A stretch of 64,000 nucleotides of DNA, from positions 1 to 64,000 of the forward strand of contig NZ_JAKXMK010000040.1 in assembly GCF_022524485.1 (NCBI RefSeq), read 5' to 3'. The stretch's first letter is position 1. Every line of letters begins with the position of its first letter. Below are positions 1 to 7,836 of the stretch, piece after piece. Position numbers and translations under genes: made by a program. A model generated the notes under the pieces. That model saw only the letters and a program-made list of their open reading frames with translations. It had not been told where the DNA came from and ran no database searches. Source of the stretch: Pseudonocardia alaniniphila. GTDB lineage: Bacteria > Actinomycetota > Actinomycetes > Mycobacteriales > Pseudonocardiaceae.

Positions 1-843
1 GCCAGAGCCATCGGCACCGGAGCCCGCAGCACCCCCGACCCGGCACCCGGGATGAACATGGAGACCCCCTACGGGCTCCCGTTGATCGGCAACTACGCCC
101 TGGTGGCCCAGCGGCACATGCACGAGTACGGCACCACACCCGAACAACTGGCCCAGATCGCCGTCACCACCCGCGCCCACGCCGTCCGCAACCCCGACGC
201 CATCGCCGGACTGCACGACCTCGGCATCAAGAACACCGGCGAGCTCACCACCGACGACGTGCTCGGCTCACGGATGATCGCCGACCCGCTGCACCTGCTC
301 GACTGCTGCCTCGTCTCCGACGGCGGCGGCGCCGTCGTGATCGTCGGCGACGATGTGACCACCGGAACCCGCACACCCCCCGTCTGGATCCTCGGCAGCG
401 GCGAAGCCGTGCGCTACCCCGGCAACACCCGCGACCTCACCACCAGCGCCGGCGCCCACTCCGCACCACTCGCCTTCGGCGAGGCAGGAGTGCGGCCCGA
501 GGACATCGACATCGCGATGATCTACGACTCGTTCACCATCACCGTCCTGACACTGCTCGAAGACCTCGGCTTCGCCAAGAAAGGCGAGGGCGGCTCCTAC
601 GTCGAAGACGGACGGCTGCGCTGGGACCGCCCCGGAGCACCCGCGCTCAACACCGACGGCGGCGGCCTGTCGTCCAACCACCCCGGCATGCGCGGCATCT
701 TCCTGCTCATCGAAGCCACCCGGCAGCTGCGCGGCGAGTCGACCTCCCAAGTCGACGGCGCCCGCCTGGCCGTCGCGCACGGCAACGGCGGGCAACTGGG
801 CACCCGCCACTCCGCCGCCACCATCCTCCTCGGAAAGGACTGA
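1..843 (+). CDS. Thiolase-family acyl-CoA acyltransferase (lipid-transfer/SCP-x type), 5' partial
   Basis: The reading frame is open from base 1, so the N-terminal part, including the nucleophile-cysteine region, lies outside the window; the first internal Met is at 52. The visible ~280 residues match the C-terminal half of SCP-x/lipid-transfer-type thiolases, which cleave or condense beta-ketoacyl-CoA. They show a D-C-C-x3-S-D-G-G-G segment (residues about 100-108), D-S-F-T-I-T, an NTDGGGLSSNHPGMRG stretch that carries the conserved Asn-His of this group, and a Gly-rich AHGNGGQLGTRH end. The next gene begins 5 nt downstream and encodes a DUF35 protein. Thiolase/DUF35 pairs are a recurring arrangement in actinobacterial acyl-CoA, sterol and propionate side-chain degradation, and the two proteins often form a complex. 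The exact substrate cannot be read from this fragment. Confidence 0.85.
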   Translation, partial: ARAIGTGARSTPDPAPGMNMETPYGLPLIGNYALVAQRHMHEYGTTPEQLAQIAVTTRAHAVRNPDAIAGLHDLGIKNTGELTTDDVLGSRMIADPLHLLDCCLVSDGGGAVVIVGDDVTTGTRTPPVWILGSGEAVRYPGNTRDLTTSAGAHSAPLAFGEAGVRPEDIDIAMIYDSFTITVLTLLEDLGFAKKGEGGSYVEDGRLRWDRPGAPALNTDGGGLSSNHPGMRGIFLLIEATRQLRGESTSQVDGARLAVAHGNGGQLGTRHSAATILLGKD

Positions 844-848
844 TCACC

Positions 849-1256
849 GTGACCGCCACCACCGACACCGCACCCACACGGCCCCTCCCGGTGCTCGACG
901 AAGCCGACACCGGACCGTTCTGGCGGGCCTGCGCCCAGCACCGGCTCACCTACCAACGCCGCCGCAGCACCGGCGAAGTGGTGTTCTACCCCCGCGCCCA
1001 CGACCCCGACCTCGAAACGCTCGACTCCACAGGCCGCGGCACCGTCTACACCTTCACCGTGGTGCGCCAGCACGGCCACCCGTTCTTCCGCGTCCACACG
1101 CCCTACACCGTGGCCTACATCGATCTCGACGAAGGCTTCCGCATCCTCACCGAGGTGATCGCCGAACCCGGCACCATCCGCATCGGGCAACGCGTGCACC
1201 TCGACTGGGAGGACCATGACGGCACCGCCATCCCCGTCTTCCGGCCGGCCGGGTAG
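849..1256 (+). CDS. DUF35 OB-fold acyl-CoA-associated protein lacking zinc-ribbon cysteines
   Basis: 135 aa, GTG start 5 nt after the thiolase stop. The C-terminal part follows the DUF35 OB-fold pattern: G-x-G-x-V-Y-T-F-T-V-V near residues 58-70, PYTVAYIDLDEG, G-x-R-V-H-L-D-W. Most family members have an N-terminal zinc ribbon, C-x2-C-x8-C-x2-C, around the YPR motif. Here the FWRACAQHRLTYQRR...FYPRAHDP region keeps the YPR but has only one Cys (in RAC), so the metal site appears lost. Its likely role is as partner subunit of the upstream thiolase, helping to hold or channel acyl-CoA. Loss of zinc is seen in the sequence; its effect on function is unknown. Confidence 0.85.
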   Translation: MTATTDTAPTRPLPVLDEADTGPFWRACAQHRLTYQRRRSTGEVVFYPRAHDPDLETLDSTGRGTVYTFTVVRQHGHPFFRVHTPYTVAYIDLDEGFRILTEVIAEPGTIRIGQRVHLDWEDHDGTAIPVFRPAG

Positions 1257-1362
1257 GCGCGCAGCAGGCGTCACAAGGCGAAGCGAGCGCCAGAAAGATC
1301 CCGCGCTTGGGCGTGTGGCTGTCCGCCGACGACCGGCCGGTAGTGCCCGGGCCTCGGTCAGC

Positions 1363-2271
1363 TCAACCGAGCTTGACGAAGACTTCCTCGCGGAGCCGTT
1401 CGAGCGCGTCGATCCGCCGCTGACCGTTGCCGAGCGTGACGTCCGGGACCAGCACCTCGTCGATGCCCGCCTCGGCATACCGGCCGAACGTGTCGAGCAA
1501 CTCCTCGGCGCTGCCCATCACCACCGGCCTCCCGGAGGCCACCAGCCGTTCGCGGCGCTCCGCAGCCTCGTTGTCGTCCGGGTCGATGACCTCGAACAGC
1601 GCCTGGGTGGACCGGCGGACGGTGCGCGGGTCGCGGCCGATCTTCTCGCAGTGTTCGCGGAACACCTCGCCCTTGCGGACAGCAACCTCCGGCAGGCTCC
1701 AGTGGTTCCACTCGTCGGCGTACCTGGCGACGATGCCGAGGGTGACCTTCTCCCCTGCACCGCCGATCAGCAGCGGCATCGCCGCCGGTTTGGGCTCCAG
1801 CGGCGCACCGGTCAGCTGGTAGTACTTCCCGTCGAAGTCCGTGCGGTCCCGGGTGAGCAGGCCCGTGAAGACCTGGCAGGCCTCATCGAGACGGGCGAGC
1901 AGTTCACGGGGTCGCGGCAGCTCGATGCCGTACGCCTCGTGCTCGTTGACCTGCCAGCCCGCGCCGATTCCCAGCACGAACCGGCCGCCGCTGATCTGGT
2001 CCACGGTCGCCGCCTGGTTGGCCACGACGGCCGGGTGCCGATACGTGTTGCCCAGCACCATCGACCCGAGCCGGACCCGTTCGGTCCGGCTCGCGAGCGC
2101 GGCCAGCACCGCCATGCACTCGTTCATCGGGACTCCGACGCCCTCAGCGCCGTTCGCCATGAAGTGATCGGCGATCCAGACGCCGTGCCAGCCGGTGCGC
2201 TCCGCGTACTCGGTGACCGCGAGGGTGTCCTGCCACGGCTGCGCGCCCAGCGGCCACAAGGAGAAGTCCAT
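1363..2271 (-). CDS. LLM-class (F420-type) oxidoreductase
   Basis: 302 aa from the ATG at 2271; an in-frame start at 2310 would add 13 residues (MTWWPRSGYYGRN) that do not resemble the family N-terminus. MDFSLWPLGAQPW opens the first strand of the luciferase-like TIM barrel, followed by GWHGVWIADHFM (barrel strand 2 with the D-H pair common in F420 enzymes), VRLGSMVLGNTYRHPAVVAN and GRFVLGIGAGWQ, hallmark segments of luciferase-like monooxygenases. These enzymes transfer hydride using F420H2 or FMNH2; the choice and substrate cannot be read here. It stands alone, convergent with the thiolase operon and separated from the downstream-facing methyltransferase by 80 nt. Confidence 0.85.
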   Translation of the reverse strand: MDFSLWPLGAQPWQDTLAVTEYAERTGWHGVWIADHFMANGAEGVGVPMNECMAVLAALASRTERVRLGSMVLGNTYRHPAVVANQAATVDQISGGRFVLGIGAGWQVNEHEAYGIELPRPRELLARLDEACQVFTGLLTRDRTDFDGKYYQLTGAPLEPKPAAMPLLIGGAGEKVTLGIVARYADEWNHWSLPEVAVRKGEVFREHCEKIGRDPRTVRRSTQALFEVIDPDDNEAAERRERLVASGRPVVMGSAEELLDTFGRYAEAGIDEVLVPDVTLGNGQRRIDALERLREEVFVKLG

Positions 2272-2351
2272 GTTCCGACCGTAATACCCAGACCGGGGCC
2301 ACCAGGTCACATGCGGCGAGGATCGCGATCGACACGCTGAGGCGATTCGTC

Positions 2352-3041
2352 CTACACCTGCCGAAGCTCACCGTGATCGCGTTGAGCGACGACCACCACG
2401 CCCGGGCCGATCTGCCCTTCCGCAGGAAGCCGCAGCTCAGCAACCGGTCGTAGTCCTGTCTGCTCGATCAGCGCGGTGAGCTGTTCCGGTCGCCACTGGT
2501 AGGTCGTCCAGTTGACCGCGACACCGCCGTAGGCCTCGGTACGAGCCACATCGCTGTCCCCCACGTGCGTCGCGACGATCAGTTGCCCGCCTGGCACCAG
2601 AGCCCGGGCGAACGACGACAAGACCTGCGGCAGAACGTCGCGAGGCAGGTTGAACAACGACCACCACCCCATGACTCCGCCCAACGACGAGTCGGCCAGA
2701 TCGAGGTCGGTCGACGAGGAGACGCTGAAGCTGCACTGGGGGTACAGACGGCGGGCGTGCTCGATCATGCGAGGCGACAGGTCCACCCCTGACGCGTTCA
2801 CACCGCGATCAACCAGGTACGCCGTCACGGTGCCTGGGCCGCACCCGACGTCGAGCACCGGACCCAGGCCGCCGACCGCGTCGGCGAACACGTCCATTGC
2901 AGCTCGTAGCCACGGGTGAGTACGGACGTCTCCGAGGCCGGTCGTCGCCACCATCTCCACATAGTTGTCCGCGACGCGGTCGTAGGACTCGCGAACGATG
3001 TCGAGATCGGCCGGACGACGCACTGATGATGAACAGCCCAT
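2352..3041 (-). CDS. Class I SAM-dependent methyltransferase
   Basis: 229 aa from ATG 3041. The same frame stays open upstream to about 4085, but that part is antisense to the alpha/beta hydrolase and reads as low-complexity Arg/Gly, so it is not included. The Rossmann-fold SAM site is clear: VLDVGCGPGTVTAYL (motif I), GVDLSPRMIEHAR (motif II acidic residue), then SSLGGVMGWWSLFNLP and LVPGGQLIVATH (post-motifs). It resembles the UbiE/Tam-like methyltransferases of unknown small-molecule substrate. It is divergent from the hydrolase at 3237, with about 195 nt between them that hold a possible operator. Confidence 0.85.
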   Translation of the reverse strand: MGCSSSVRRPADLDIVRESYDRVADNYVEMVATTGLGDVRTHPWLRAAMDVFADAVGGLGPVLDVGCGPGTVTAYLVDRGVNASGVDLSPRMIEHARRLYPQCSFSVSSSTDLDLADSSLGGVMGWWSLFNLPRDVLPQVLSSFARALVPGGQLIVATHVGDSDVARTEAYGGVAVNWTTYQWRPEQLTALIEQTGLRPVAELRLPAEGQIGPGVVVVAQRDHGELRQV

Positions 3042-3182
3042 TGGACAGACCCTAGAAGAGACAGCAGCGCAGCTACTCCAGCGACGCGCATACACCTCAG
3101 AACGTGCAGGAGGGGCCCGCACCCAGGGGCTCAGCCCCCTGGTCCGGCTGGTCGCGGCACCACGATACGTTACATGTGAATA

Positions 3183-3198
3183 CCGTAACCTAATACGG
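3183..3198. promoter_or_regulatory. Inverted repeat upstream of the alpha/beta hydrolase
   Basis: CCGTA-acctaa-TACGG, a 5-bp perfect dyad in an AT-rich pocket (tacgttacatgtgaataccgtaacctaa region) between the divergent methyltransferase and hydrolase starts, 39 nt before the hydrolase ATG. The position suits a repressor site or promoter core. No regulator gene adjoins it. Short dyads can arise by chance. Confidence 0.35.
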
Positions 3199-3236
3199 GT
3201 CCGAGATGCTGTCCGGCTACTCAAGAGAGAAGCATC

Positions 3237-3920
3237 ATGACTGCTCAGCGGCCCACACTCGTTCTCGTCCCTGGCGCATGGCACCTCCCGTCCACCTGGG
3301 ATCTGCTGCGCGGGGAGCTCGACGCCCTCGGCTATGCCAGCCGCGCGGTGAAGCTGCCTACCACCGGCCCCGACCCGCATGGCGGCGTGCGAGAAGACGC
3401 CGAGGCGGTCCGCGCCGCAACCGAGGCGATCGGCGGCCCGGTCGTCGTCGTGGCCCACTCGTACGGCGGGATCCCCGCCACCGAGGGCCTCACCGGCCTG
3501 CCCGACGTTCGGCAGCTCGTGTACCTGGCCGCCTACGTCCCCGACATCGACGAGTCGCTGTTCAGCCTGCACGGCGCCCCCGATCCCGACTCGACGGAGG
3601 ACCTGTTCCCGGTCGGCTCGGACCCGCGGGCCCAGCTCTACGCCGACGTACCCGAGGCGGTCGCCGACCTGGCCGTCAGCCGGCTCGTCGACCAGCGCCG
3701 CCAGCCGTTCGCCGACCGTGTGACCAGGGCGGCGTGGCACACCGTTCCCTCCACCTACGTCATCACCGACAACGATGCCGCAATCCCGGTCCGGCTTCAG
3801 GAGCAGATAGCCCGTCGCGCGAGGAGTATCAGGCGGATCCCGACCAGCCACTCCCCGTTCCTGTCCCGTCCCGCCGAGCTGGCCGCGCTCCTCGACGAGA
3901 TCGCGAGACTGTGGATCTGA
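3237..3920 (+). CDS. Alpha/beta-fold hydrolase (EstC/salicylate-esterase-like)
   Basis: 227 aa, ATG preceded by AGAGAGAAGCATC, a weak Shine-Dalgarno sequence. LVLVPGAWH (oxyanion-hole strand), VVVVAHSYGGIPA with the nucleophile Ser75 in A-H-S-Y-G-G, and a late T-S-H-S-P-F supplying the catalytic His define the EstC-like alpha/beta hydrolases, which hydrolyse small esters or act as C-C hydrolases or hydroxynitrile-lyase relatives. Residues 84-130 form the cap region. No signal peptide, so cytoplasmic. The true substrate is unknown. It is transcribed away from the methyltransferase and may share a control region with it. Confidence 0.85.
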   Translation: MTAQRPTLVLVPGAWHLPSTWDLLRGELDALGYASRAVKLPTTGPDPHGGVREDAEAVRAATEAIGGPVVVVAHSYGGIPATEGLTGLPDVRQLVYLAAYVPDIDESLFSLHGAPDPDSTEDLFPVGSDPRAQLYADVPEAVADLAVSRLVDQRRQPFADRVTRAAWHTVPSTYVITDNDAAIPVRLQEQIARRARSIRRIPTSHSPFLSRPAELAALLDEIARLWI

Positions 3921-4107
3921 CGGTGGTGCACAACTGACGGCTCGCCGCGAACCGCCAGCGGATCGGATCAGGCCTCGGTGCAGACGCTCACATCGACCTC
4001 GTCTCACGATGAGTAAAGTGTGATCTATCAACGATCCCGATGCCCGGGGCAACGGATTCACTGCGCATGCAGGGCCACCAGCCAACGGACGACGAGAGGA
4101 GGCAGGC

Positions 4108-4806
4108 GTGGTCGGCCCGGAACACGACTACTCGACGAAGAGTGAGTTCGCCTATGCGTGGCTCCGCGACAAGATCGTGAGCCATGAATTCGCCCCTGGC
4201 GAGATTCTGAACCAGGCGTTGATCGCTCGTAGCCTGGGCATCAGCACCACACCCCTGCGGGAGGCCCTGCGCCGGCTCAAGTCCGAAGGCCTCGTCGAAC
4301 TGGACGCCTACCGCGACGCACGAGCTACCGCGTTGTCCCCGGAAGAAGCACGTGACCTGGTCGAAATTCGGCTCGCCGTCGATCCCCTCGCTGCCGCGTT
4401 GGCGGCGGAACGACGCTCGAAGGACGACATCGCCGAGATGCGAGCTTCGTTTCAGATCGACGCATTACCCGATCGCCCGTCGATCGCCGACCTCGTTGCC
4501 CACCGGCGATTTCACCGCGCCATCTACCGTGCATCGCACAACGAGATCCTCATATCGACCCTGGACGACTTGTGGGACAAGGCCGATCGCTATCGCCTCG
4601 TCGGTCTCCGCGATCGCACCGACGAACGGGACCGCGCCGTCACTGCAGACGAGCACCGTCAGTTGCTCGATGCCGTGATCTCCGGCGACGCGGATTCCGC
4701 CTCAGCGATCATGCACCGCCACATCCGGGGCAGTCTCGGGGCGAAGGCGGCCTCCCGGCTCACCAGGTTGCAGTCCGCCGAACCGGACGCGCACGAATCA
4801 GGGTGA
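4108..4806 (+). CDS. GntR-family (FadR/FCD) transcriptional regulator
   Basis: 232 aa, GTG start preceded by GAGAGGAGG. N-terminal winged HTH (residues about 10-75): FAYAWLRDKIVSHEFAPGEILNQALIARSLGISTTPLREALRRLKSEGLVEL is a textbook GntR domain. The C-terminal all-helical FCD domain (about 85-215) has EIRLAVDPLAAALAA, a Asp/His-containing HRRFHRAIYRASHN metal/ligand helix and DEHRQLLDAVISGDADSASAIMHRHI. FCD regulators respond to small carboxylates or amino-acid derivatives and bind dyads with GGT/ACC or TNGTNNNACNA-type half sites. It ends 18 nt from the convergent gamma-glutamyltransferase operon, so it is the likely local regulator, and a candidate reader of the GGTTATAACC sites at 11924, 12196 and 16253 (inference). 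Confidence 0.9.
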   Translation: MVGPEHDYSTKSEFAYAWLRDKIVSHEFAPGEILNQALIARSLGISTTPLREALRRLKSEGLVELDAYRDARATALSPEEARDLVEIRLAVDPLAAALAAERRSKDDIAEMRASFQIDALPDRPSIADLVAHRRFHRAIYRASHNEILISTLDDLWDKADRYRLVGLRDRTDERDRAVTADEHRQLLDAVISGDADSASAIMHRHIRGSLGAKAASRLTRLQSAEPDAHESG

Positions 4807-4824
4807 GGGCGGCGCGGGCCTGCG

Positions 4825-6393
4825 TCATCGGGGTGGCAGCTCGACCTCGCCGCCCGAGCCGTCACACCGGGGGTCGCTCACCGCGTCGAAACGGCCGTCG
4901 TCACCGACCTTGATCAGGTTGGCATGACCGAGCCACTCGTCGTGCGGAGGCAGCACCTTCGGGACGAATCCTCGAGCGGCCAACGAGTCCGTGGTACCGG
5001 CCGGCAGGTCGCTCTCCACATAGACCGTCATGTTCGTGTCCCCGGCATCCTGCACCCCGACGATCCAGCGGGGCGCGTCGACCGCGGCGGCCGGGGAGTC
5101 TCCCGCCATGCAGCGCAGCAGCAACTGGGCCTGGATCTGCGGGTGCCCGTGCCCACCCATGGTGGAGCTGATCCACCTGATGTTCCCGCCCTCGGTGACC
5201 ATGACGGGCATGAGGGTGTGGCGCGGCCGCTTGCCGGGAGCCACGACGTTGGGCGAGAGCGGATCCAGGGAGAAGGACCGTCCCCGGTTCTGCATGAGAA
5301 TGCCGGTCACCGGCTCCAGCACCCCGGACCCGAACGCGTTGTAAACGCTCTGCAGCAGCGAGACCGCGTACCCATCCGTATCGATCGCGGAGATGCCGAC
5401 GGTGTCGCCGCCGACGCGCGCCCCCTCCGACGGCCGATGAGTCGCGGCCGGATCGCGATCGATCAGCTCACCGGCATCCACCGTGGCGAATCTCGGGTCG
5501 GCCAGCAGGAGATCACGAACCGCGTTGCCGTGCTCGAAGATCTCCGCGAGCGCACCGGCCTGCTCGCCCAGGACGTCCTCCGGGTCGCCGATCTCCTGAA
5601 GCCGTTTCAGCGCCCGCAACAGCATGAACCCCTGCGTGTTGGGCGGGCTGGTGATGACCTCGTACTGGCGGAAGGGCGCCGCGAGGGGTGCCACCAACTC
5701 GGACCGGAAACCGTCGAGATCCTCCAGCGTCATCACACAGCCCAGCTGCGCGAGACCGTCGATCAGCCGCCGGCCCACGCCCCCGCAATAGAGCGCTTCC
5801 GAGCCCTCGGCCCCCAGCTCCGCCAGCGACTGCGCGAGCGCAGGCTGGCGGAAGACGTCACCCTCCTCCAACGGCTTCCCACCAGGAAGGAACACATCGC
5901 GGCAGCCGGGATCCTGCGACAGCACATCGCGCTTCTCGGCGATCGCTGCGGCGAGGGACCGGCCGACCGGCGCACCGCCCGACGCGAGGTCGACGGCGGC
6001 ATCGAAGTGTGCCGACCACGGCAGCCGCGCCCCGAAGGATCGGAGCGCCTCCCAGCCACGAACCGCCCCCGGCACGGTGACCGTGTCGATGCCACGGAAC
6101 GGGATGGCCGCACCGTGAGCCGCCCGCAACCGCTCCGCCGACTGGGCCGCCGGCGCCCAACCCGTCGCGTTCACACAGTGGATCGCCCCGCCGGGAGTGC
6201 GCACGAGCGCCACCGCGTCGCCACCCAGCGCCGTCTGGTTCGGATACACCACGTCCAGCACCACGGCCGCGGCGATAGCAGCGTCGATGGCATTGCCACC
6301 CGCGCGGAAGGCGTCCTCCCCCGCCTCCGTGGCCAGATGATGCGGGCTGGCGATCGATCCGCGTCCGCGTGAGGGCGCCGAGTGACGTGTCAT
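4825..6393 (-). CDS. Gamma-glutamyltransferase family protein (Ntn hydrolase)
   Basis: 522 aa from ATG 6393, which overlaps the stop of the SGNH gene as ATGA, implying translational coupling. An N-terminal large-subunit part begins SIASPHHLATEAGEDAFRAGGNAIDAAIA, a family signature. The autoprocessing nucleophile is the Thr in the G-G-D-T-V-G-I-S segment, followed by DGYAVSLLQSVYNAFGSGV, and the C-terminal small subunit ends with the PDVVAPGKRPRHTLMPVM-type strand region. No signal peptide is present, unlike classical periplasmic or secreted GGTs, so a cytoplasmic enzyme that removes gamma-glutamyl or related acyl groups from an imported compound is likely. It is the last gene of the importer operon that starts at 11883. 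Confidence 0.9.
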   Translation of the reverse strand: MTRHSAPSRGRGSIASPHHLATEAGEDAFRAGGNAIDAAIAAAVVLDVVYPNQTALGGDAVALVRTPGGAIHCVNATGWAPAAQSAERLRAAHGAAIPFRGIDTVTVPGAVRGWEALRSFGARLPWSAHFDAAVDLASGGAPVGRSLAAAIAEKRDVLSQDPGCRDVFLPGGKPLEEGDVFRQPALAQSLAELGAEGSEALYCGGVGRRLIDGLAQLGCVMTLEDLDGFRSELVAPLAAPFRQYEVITSPPNTQGFMLLRALKRLQEIGDPEDVLGEQAGALAEIFEHGNAVRDLLLADPRFATVDAGELIDRDPAATHRPSEGARVGGDTVGISAIDTDGYAVSLLQSVYNAFGSGVLEPVTGILMQNRGRSFSLDPLSPNVVAPGKRPRHTLMPVMVTEGGNIRWISSTMGGHGHPQIQAQLLLRCMAGDSPAAAVDAPRWIVGVQDAGDTNMTVYVESDLPAGTTDSLAARGFVPKVLPPHDEWLGHANLIKVGDDGRFDAVSDPRCDGSGGEVELPPR

Positions 6394-6956
6394 GATCCAG
6401 CTTTCCGGTCTCGTCGTGAACCGCCGAACCCGCGCCCGATCACCTGCGCGAGGACCGGTATCACGAGGGTGTAGCTGTCCTCCGTGAGATGCAGCCCGTC
6501 CGGCTCGAGGCCGCGGGCACCGGCGTCCGGCGGGAGGATCCGGTCCGTGTCCAGGCACGCGTCGGCGCCGACGACGGACCGCAGGATCTCGCGGTACTCG
6601 TCCAGGTCGCGGTTGCTTCTCGAACCCAGAGCGGGCTTCTCGATCTCCTCGATCACCGGCGGGAGGAACGCCACGAGGCGCGCGCCGGCGAAGGCGTCAG
6701 CGATCGTGGCCATGTTGACGGCGAAACGGTCGGTCGCCACGTGTTTCCACGGGGCGCAGTCGTTGCCGCCGAACGACAGCACCACGGTGTCCCAGCCGAT
6801 CCGGCCGAGGAGCGCCGCCCGCGCCGCCCCGTCGGAGCTGTCCCAGCCGCCCGTGGCGCAGTTGTAGACGGTCGCGGCCCCGCCGAGCTCATGTTCGAGA
6901 TGCCGGATCCGCGGCTTCGTGAAGCGGGCGAGCATGCTGTCGCCGAAGAGCATCAC
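6390..6956 (-). CDS. SGNH/GDSL hydrolase
   Basis: 188 aa. The start is GTG 6956, with ATG immediately after at 6953. It contains all SGNH blocks: block I LFGDSMLAR (nucleophile Ser in G-D-S), block II Gly in CATGGWDSS, block III FGGNDCAP (Gly and Asn of the oxyanion hole) and block V DGLHLTEDSY (Asp-x2-His). These enzymes are esterases/acyl hydrolases. No signal peptide, so it probably works on an imported ester or acyl compound. It lies 20 nt after the alpha/beta hydrolase and overlaps the GGT start, so three hydrolases follow one importer. Confidence 0.88.
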   Translation of the reverse strand: MMLFGDSMLARFTKPRIRHLEHELGGAATVYNCATGGWDSSDGAARAALLGRIGWDTVVLSFGGNDCAPWKHVATDRFAVNMATIADAFAGARLVAFLPPVIEEIEKPALGSRSNRDLDEYREILRSVVGADACLDTDRILPPDAGARGLEPDGLHLTEDSYTLVIPVLAQVIGRGFGGSRRDRKAGS

Positions 6957-6976
6957 GCACTTCGTCCCTGTGCTGG

Positions 6977-7810
6977 TCAGGACGGCCTCGCGAGGACGGA
7001 CGCGAAGAACTCGCAGACCACGTCGATCATCTTCAGTCCTTGGTGCGCCGCACCGGGGACGAGGTCGAAGCGGGCGGCGATGCCGTGGTCGTCCAGATTC
7101 TTCTGCAGCGTCTGCAGCCGCTCGATCCTGGTCTTCCCCTGCTTCTCAAGCCCCGGGAGCCAGTTGGAGTCGTACTGGTTGTTGATCTCCCAGCCCTCGA
7201 CGTCGAGGTCCCCGACGACGAGCTGGATCGGCACCTTCCGGATCTCGGCGATGTCGGGCGCCGCGCCGAAGATCCTCGCGAAGTCCTTCGTCCCCAGCCA
7301 CCACGGCGTCGTGTCGTCGAGCAACGTCAGGCGGCCCGGTGCGCCGATCGACGCGGCGAGGAGCCGCTGCGGATGTGCGTACAGGAAGCGATGCGCGAAC
7401 TGGCCGCCTCCGGAGAACCCGTGCAGCAGGAACCGCTCGGTCCGAAGCGGTACCCGGCGGCTCACCTCGTCGATCATCGCGAGGAGCACGAGGTCGAACC
7501 GGATGCCGCGGTACTCCAGGAACTTGAAGTTGTGCAGGTCGTCCGGGTCGACGATCCCCGCAGGGAACAACGGCGCGAGAACGACGACACGCTGCTCCTC
7601 GGCGAAACCCATCATCGCGTCCCGGTACCGCGTGGCAGTGCGCGCGGTGCCGTGCTGCATCACCACGAGCCGGTACCGCTCCGGGTCGCCGGCCCGGCGC
7701 TTCGGGATGTAGAGGCTGTAGCTGAATCGCTGGTCCACCTGTGCCGCGATCGTGGTGGTGGCGCCGGTGAAGAAGTGCTCGGCCGAACTCCGGGGATCAT
7801 TGCCTGTCAT
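6977..7810 (-). CDS. PHB-depolymerase-like alpha/beta hydrolase (copy 1)
   Basis: 277 aa from ATG 7810 with GACAGGAG upstream; an in-frame ATG at 7840 is less likely because it lies inside the ATPase end. LVVMQHGTART (oxyanion strand) and RFLLHGFSGGGQFAHRFLYAHP, with nucleophile Ser133 in G-F-S-G-G-G, plus GAAHQG near the C-terminus for the His, give an alpha/beta hydrolase related to PHB depolymerase/feruloyl-esterase-like proteins. No signal peptide. It sits in the importer operon between the ATPase and the SGNH hydrolase. A close paralogue at 21382-22209 shares long identical stretches (HGFSGGGQFAHRF, FKFLEY-GIRFD, APLFPAG/TPLFPAG) and belongs to the second importer operon. Confidence 0.85.
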   Translation of the reverse strand: MTGNDPRSSAEHFFTGATTTIAAQVDQRFSYSLYIPKRRAGDPERYRLVVMQHGTARTATRYRDAMMGFAEEQRVVVLAPLFPAGIVDPDDLHNFKFLEYRGIRFDLVLLAMIDEVSRRVPLRTERFLLHGFSGGGQFAHRFLYAHPQRLLAASIGAPGRLTLLDDTTPWWLGTKDFARIFGAAPDIAEIRKVPIQLVVGDLDVEGWEINNQYDSNWLPGLEKQGKTRIERLQTLQKNLDDHGIAARFDLVPGAAHQGLKMIDVVCEFFASVLARPS

Positions 7811-7836
7811 TGCCTGCTCCTGTCGTGGCACCTGGA

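Noticed and set aside
3126..3138. Hairpin GGGGC-TCA-GCCCC upstream of the hydrolase as a terminator
   Set aside because: No T-run follows and no gene ends there; short GC dyads are frequent in this DNA.
3042..4085. N-terminal extension of the methyltransferase by ~350 residues
   Set aside because: Antisense to the alpha/beta hydrolase; lacks any domain and would erase the divergent promoter.
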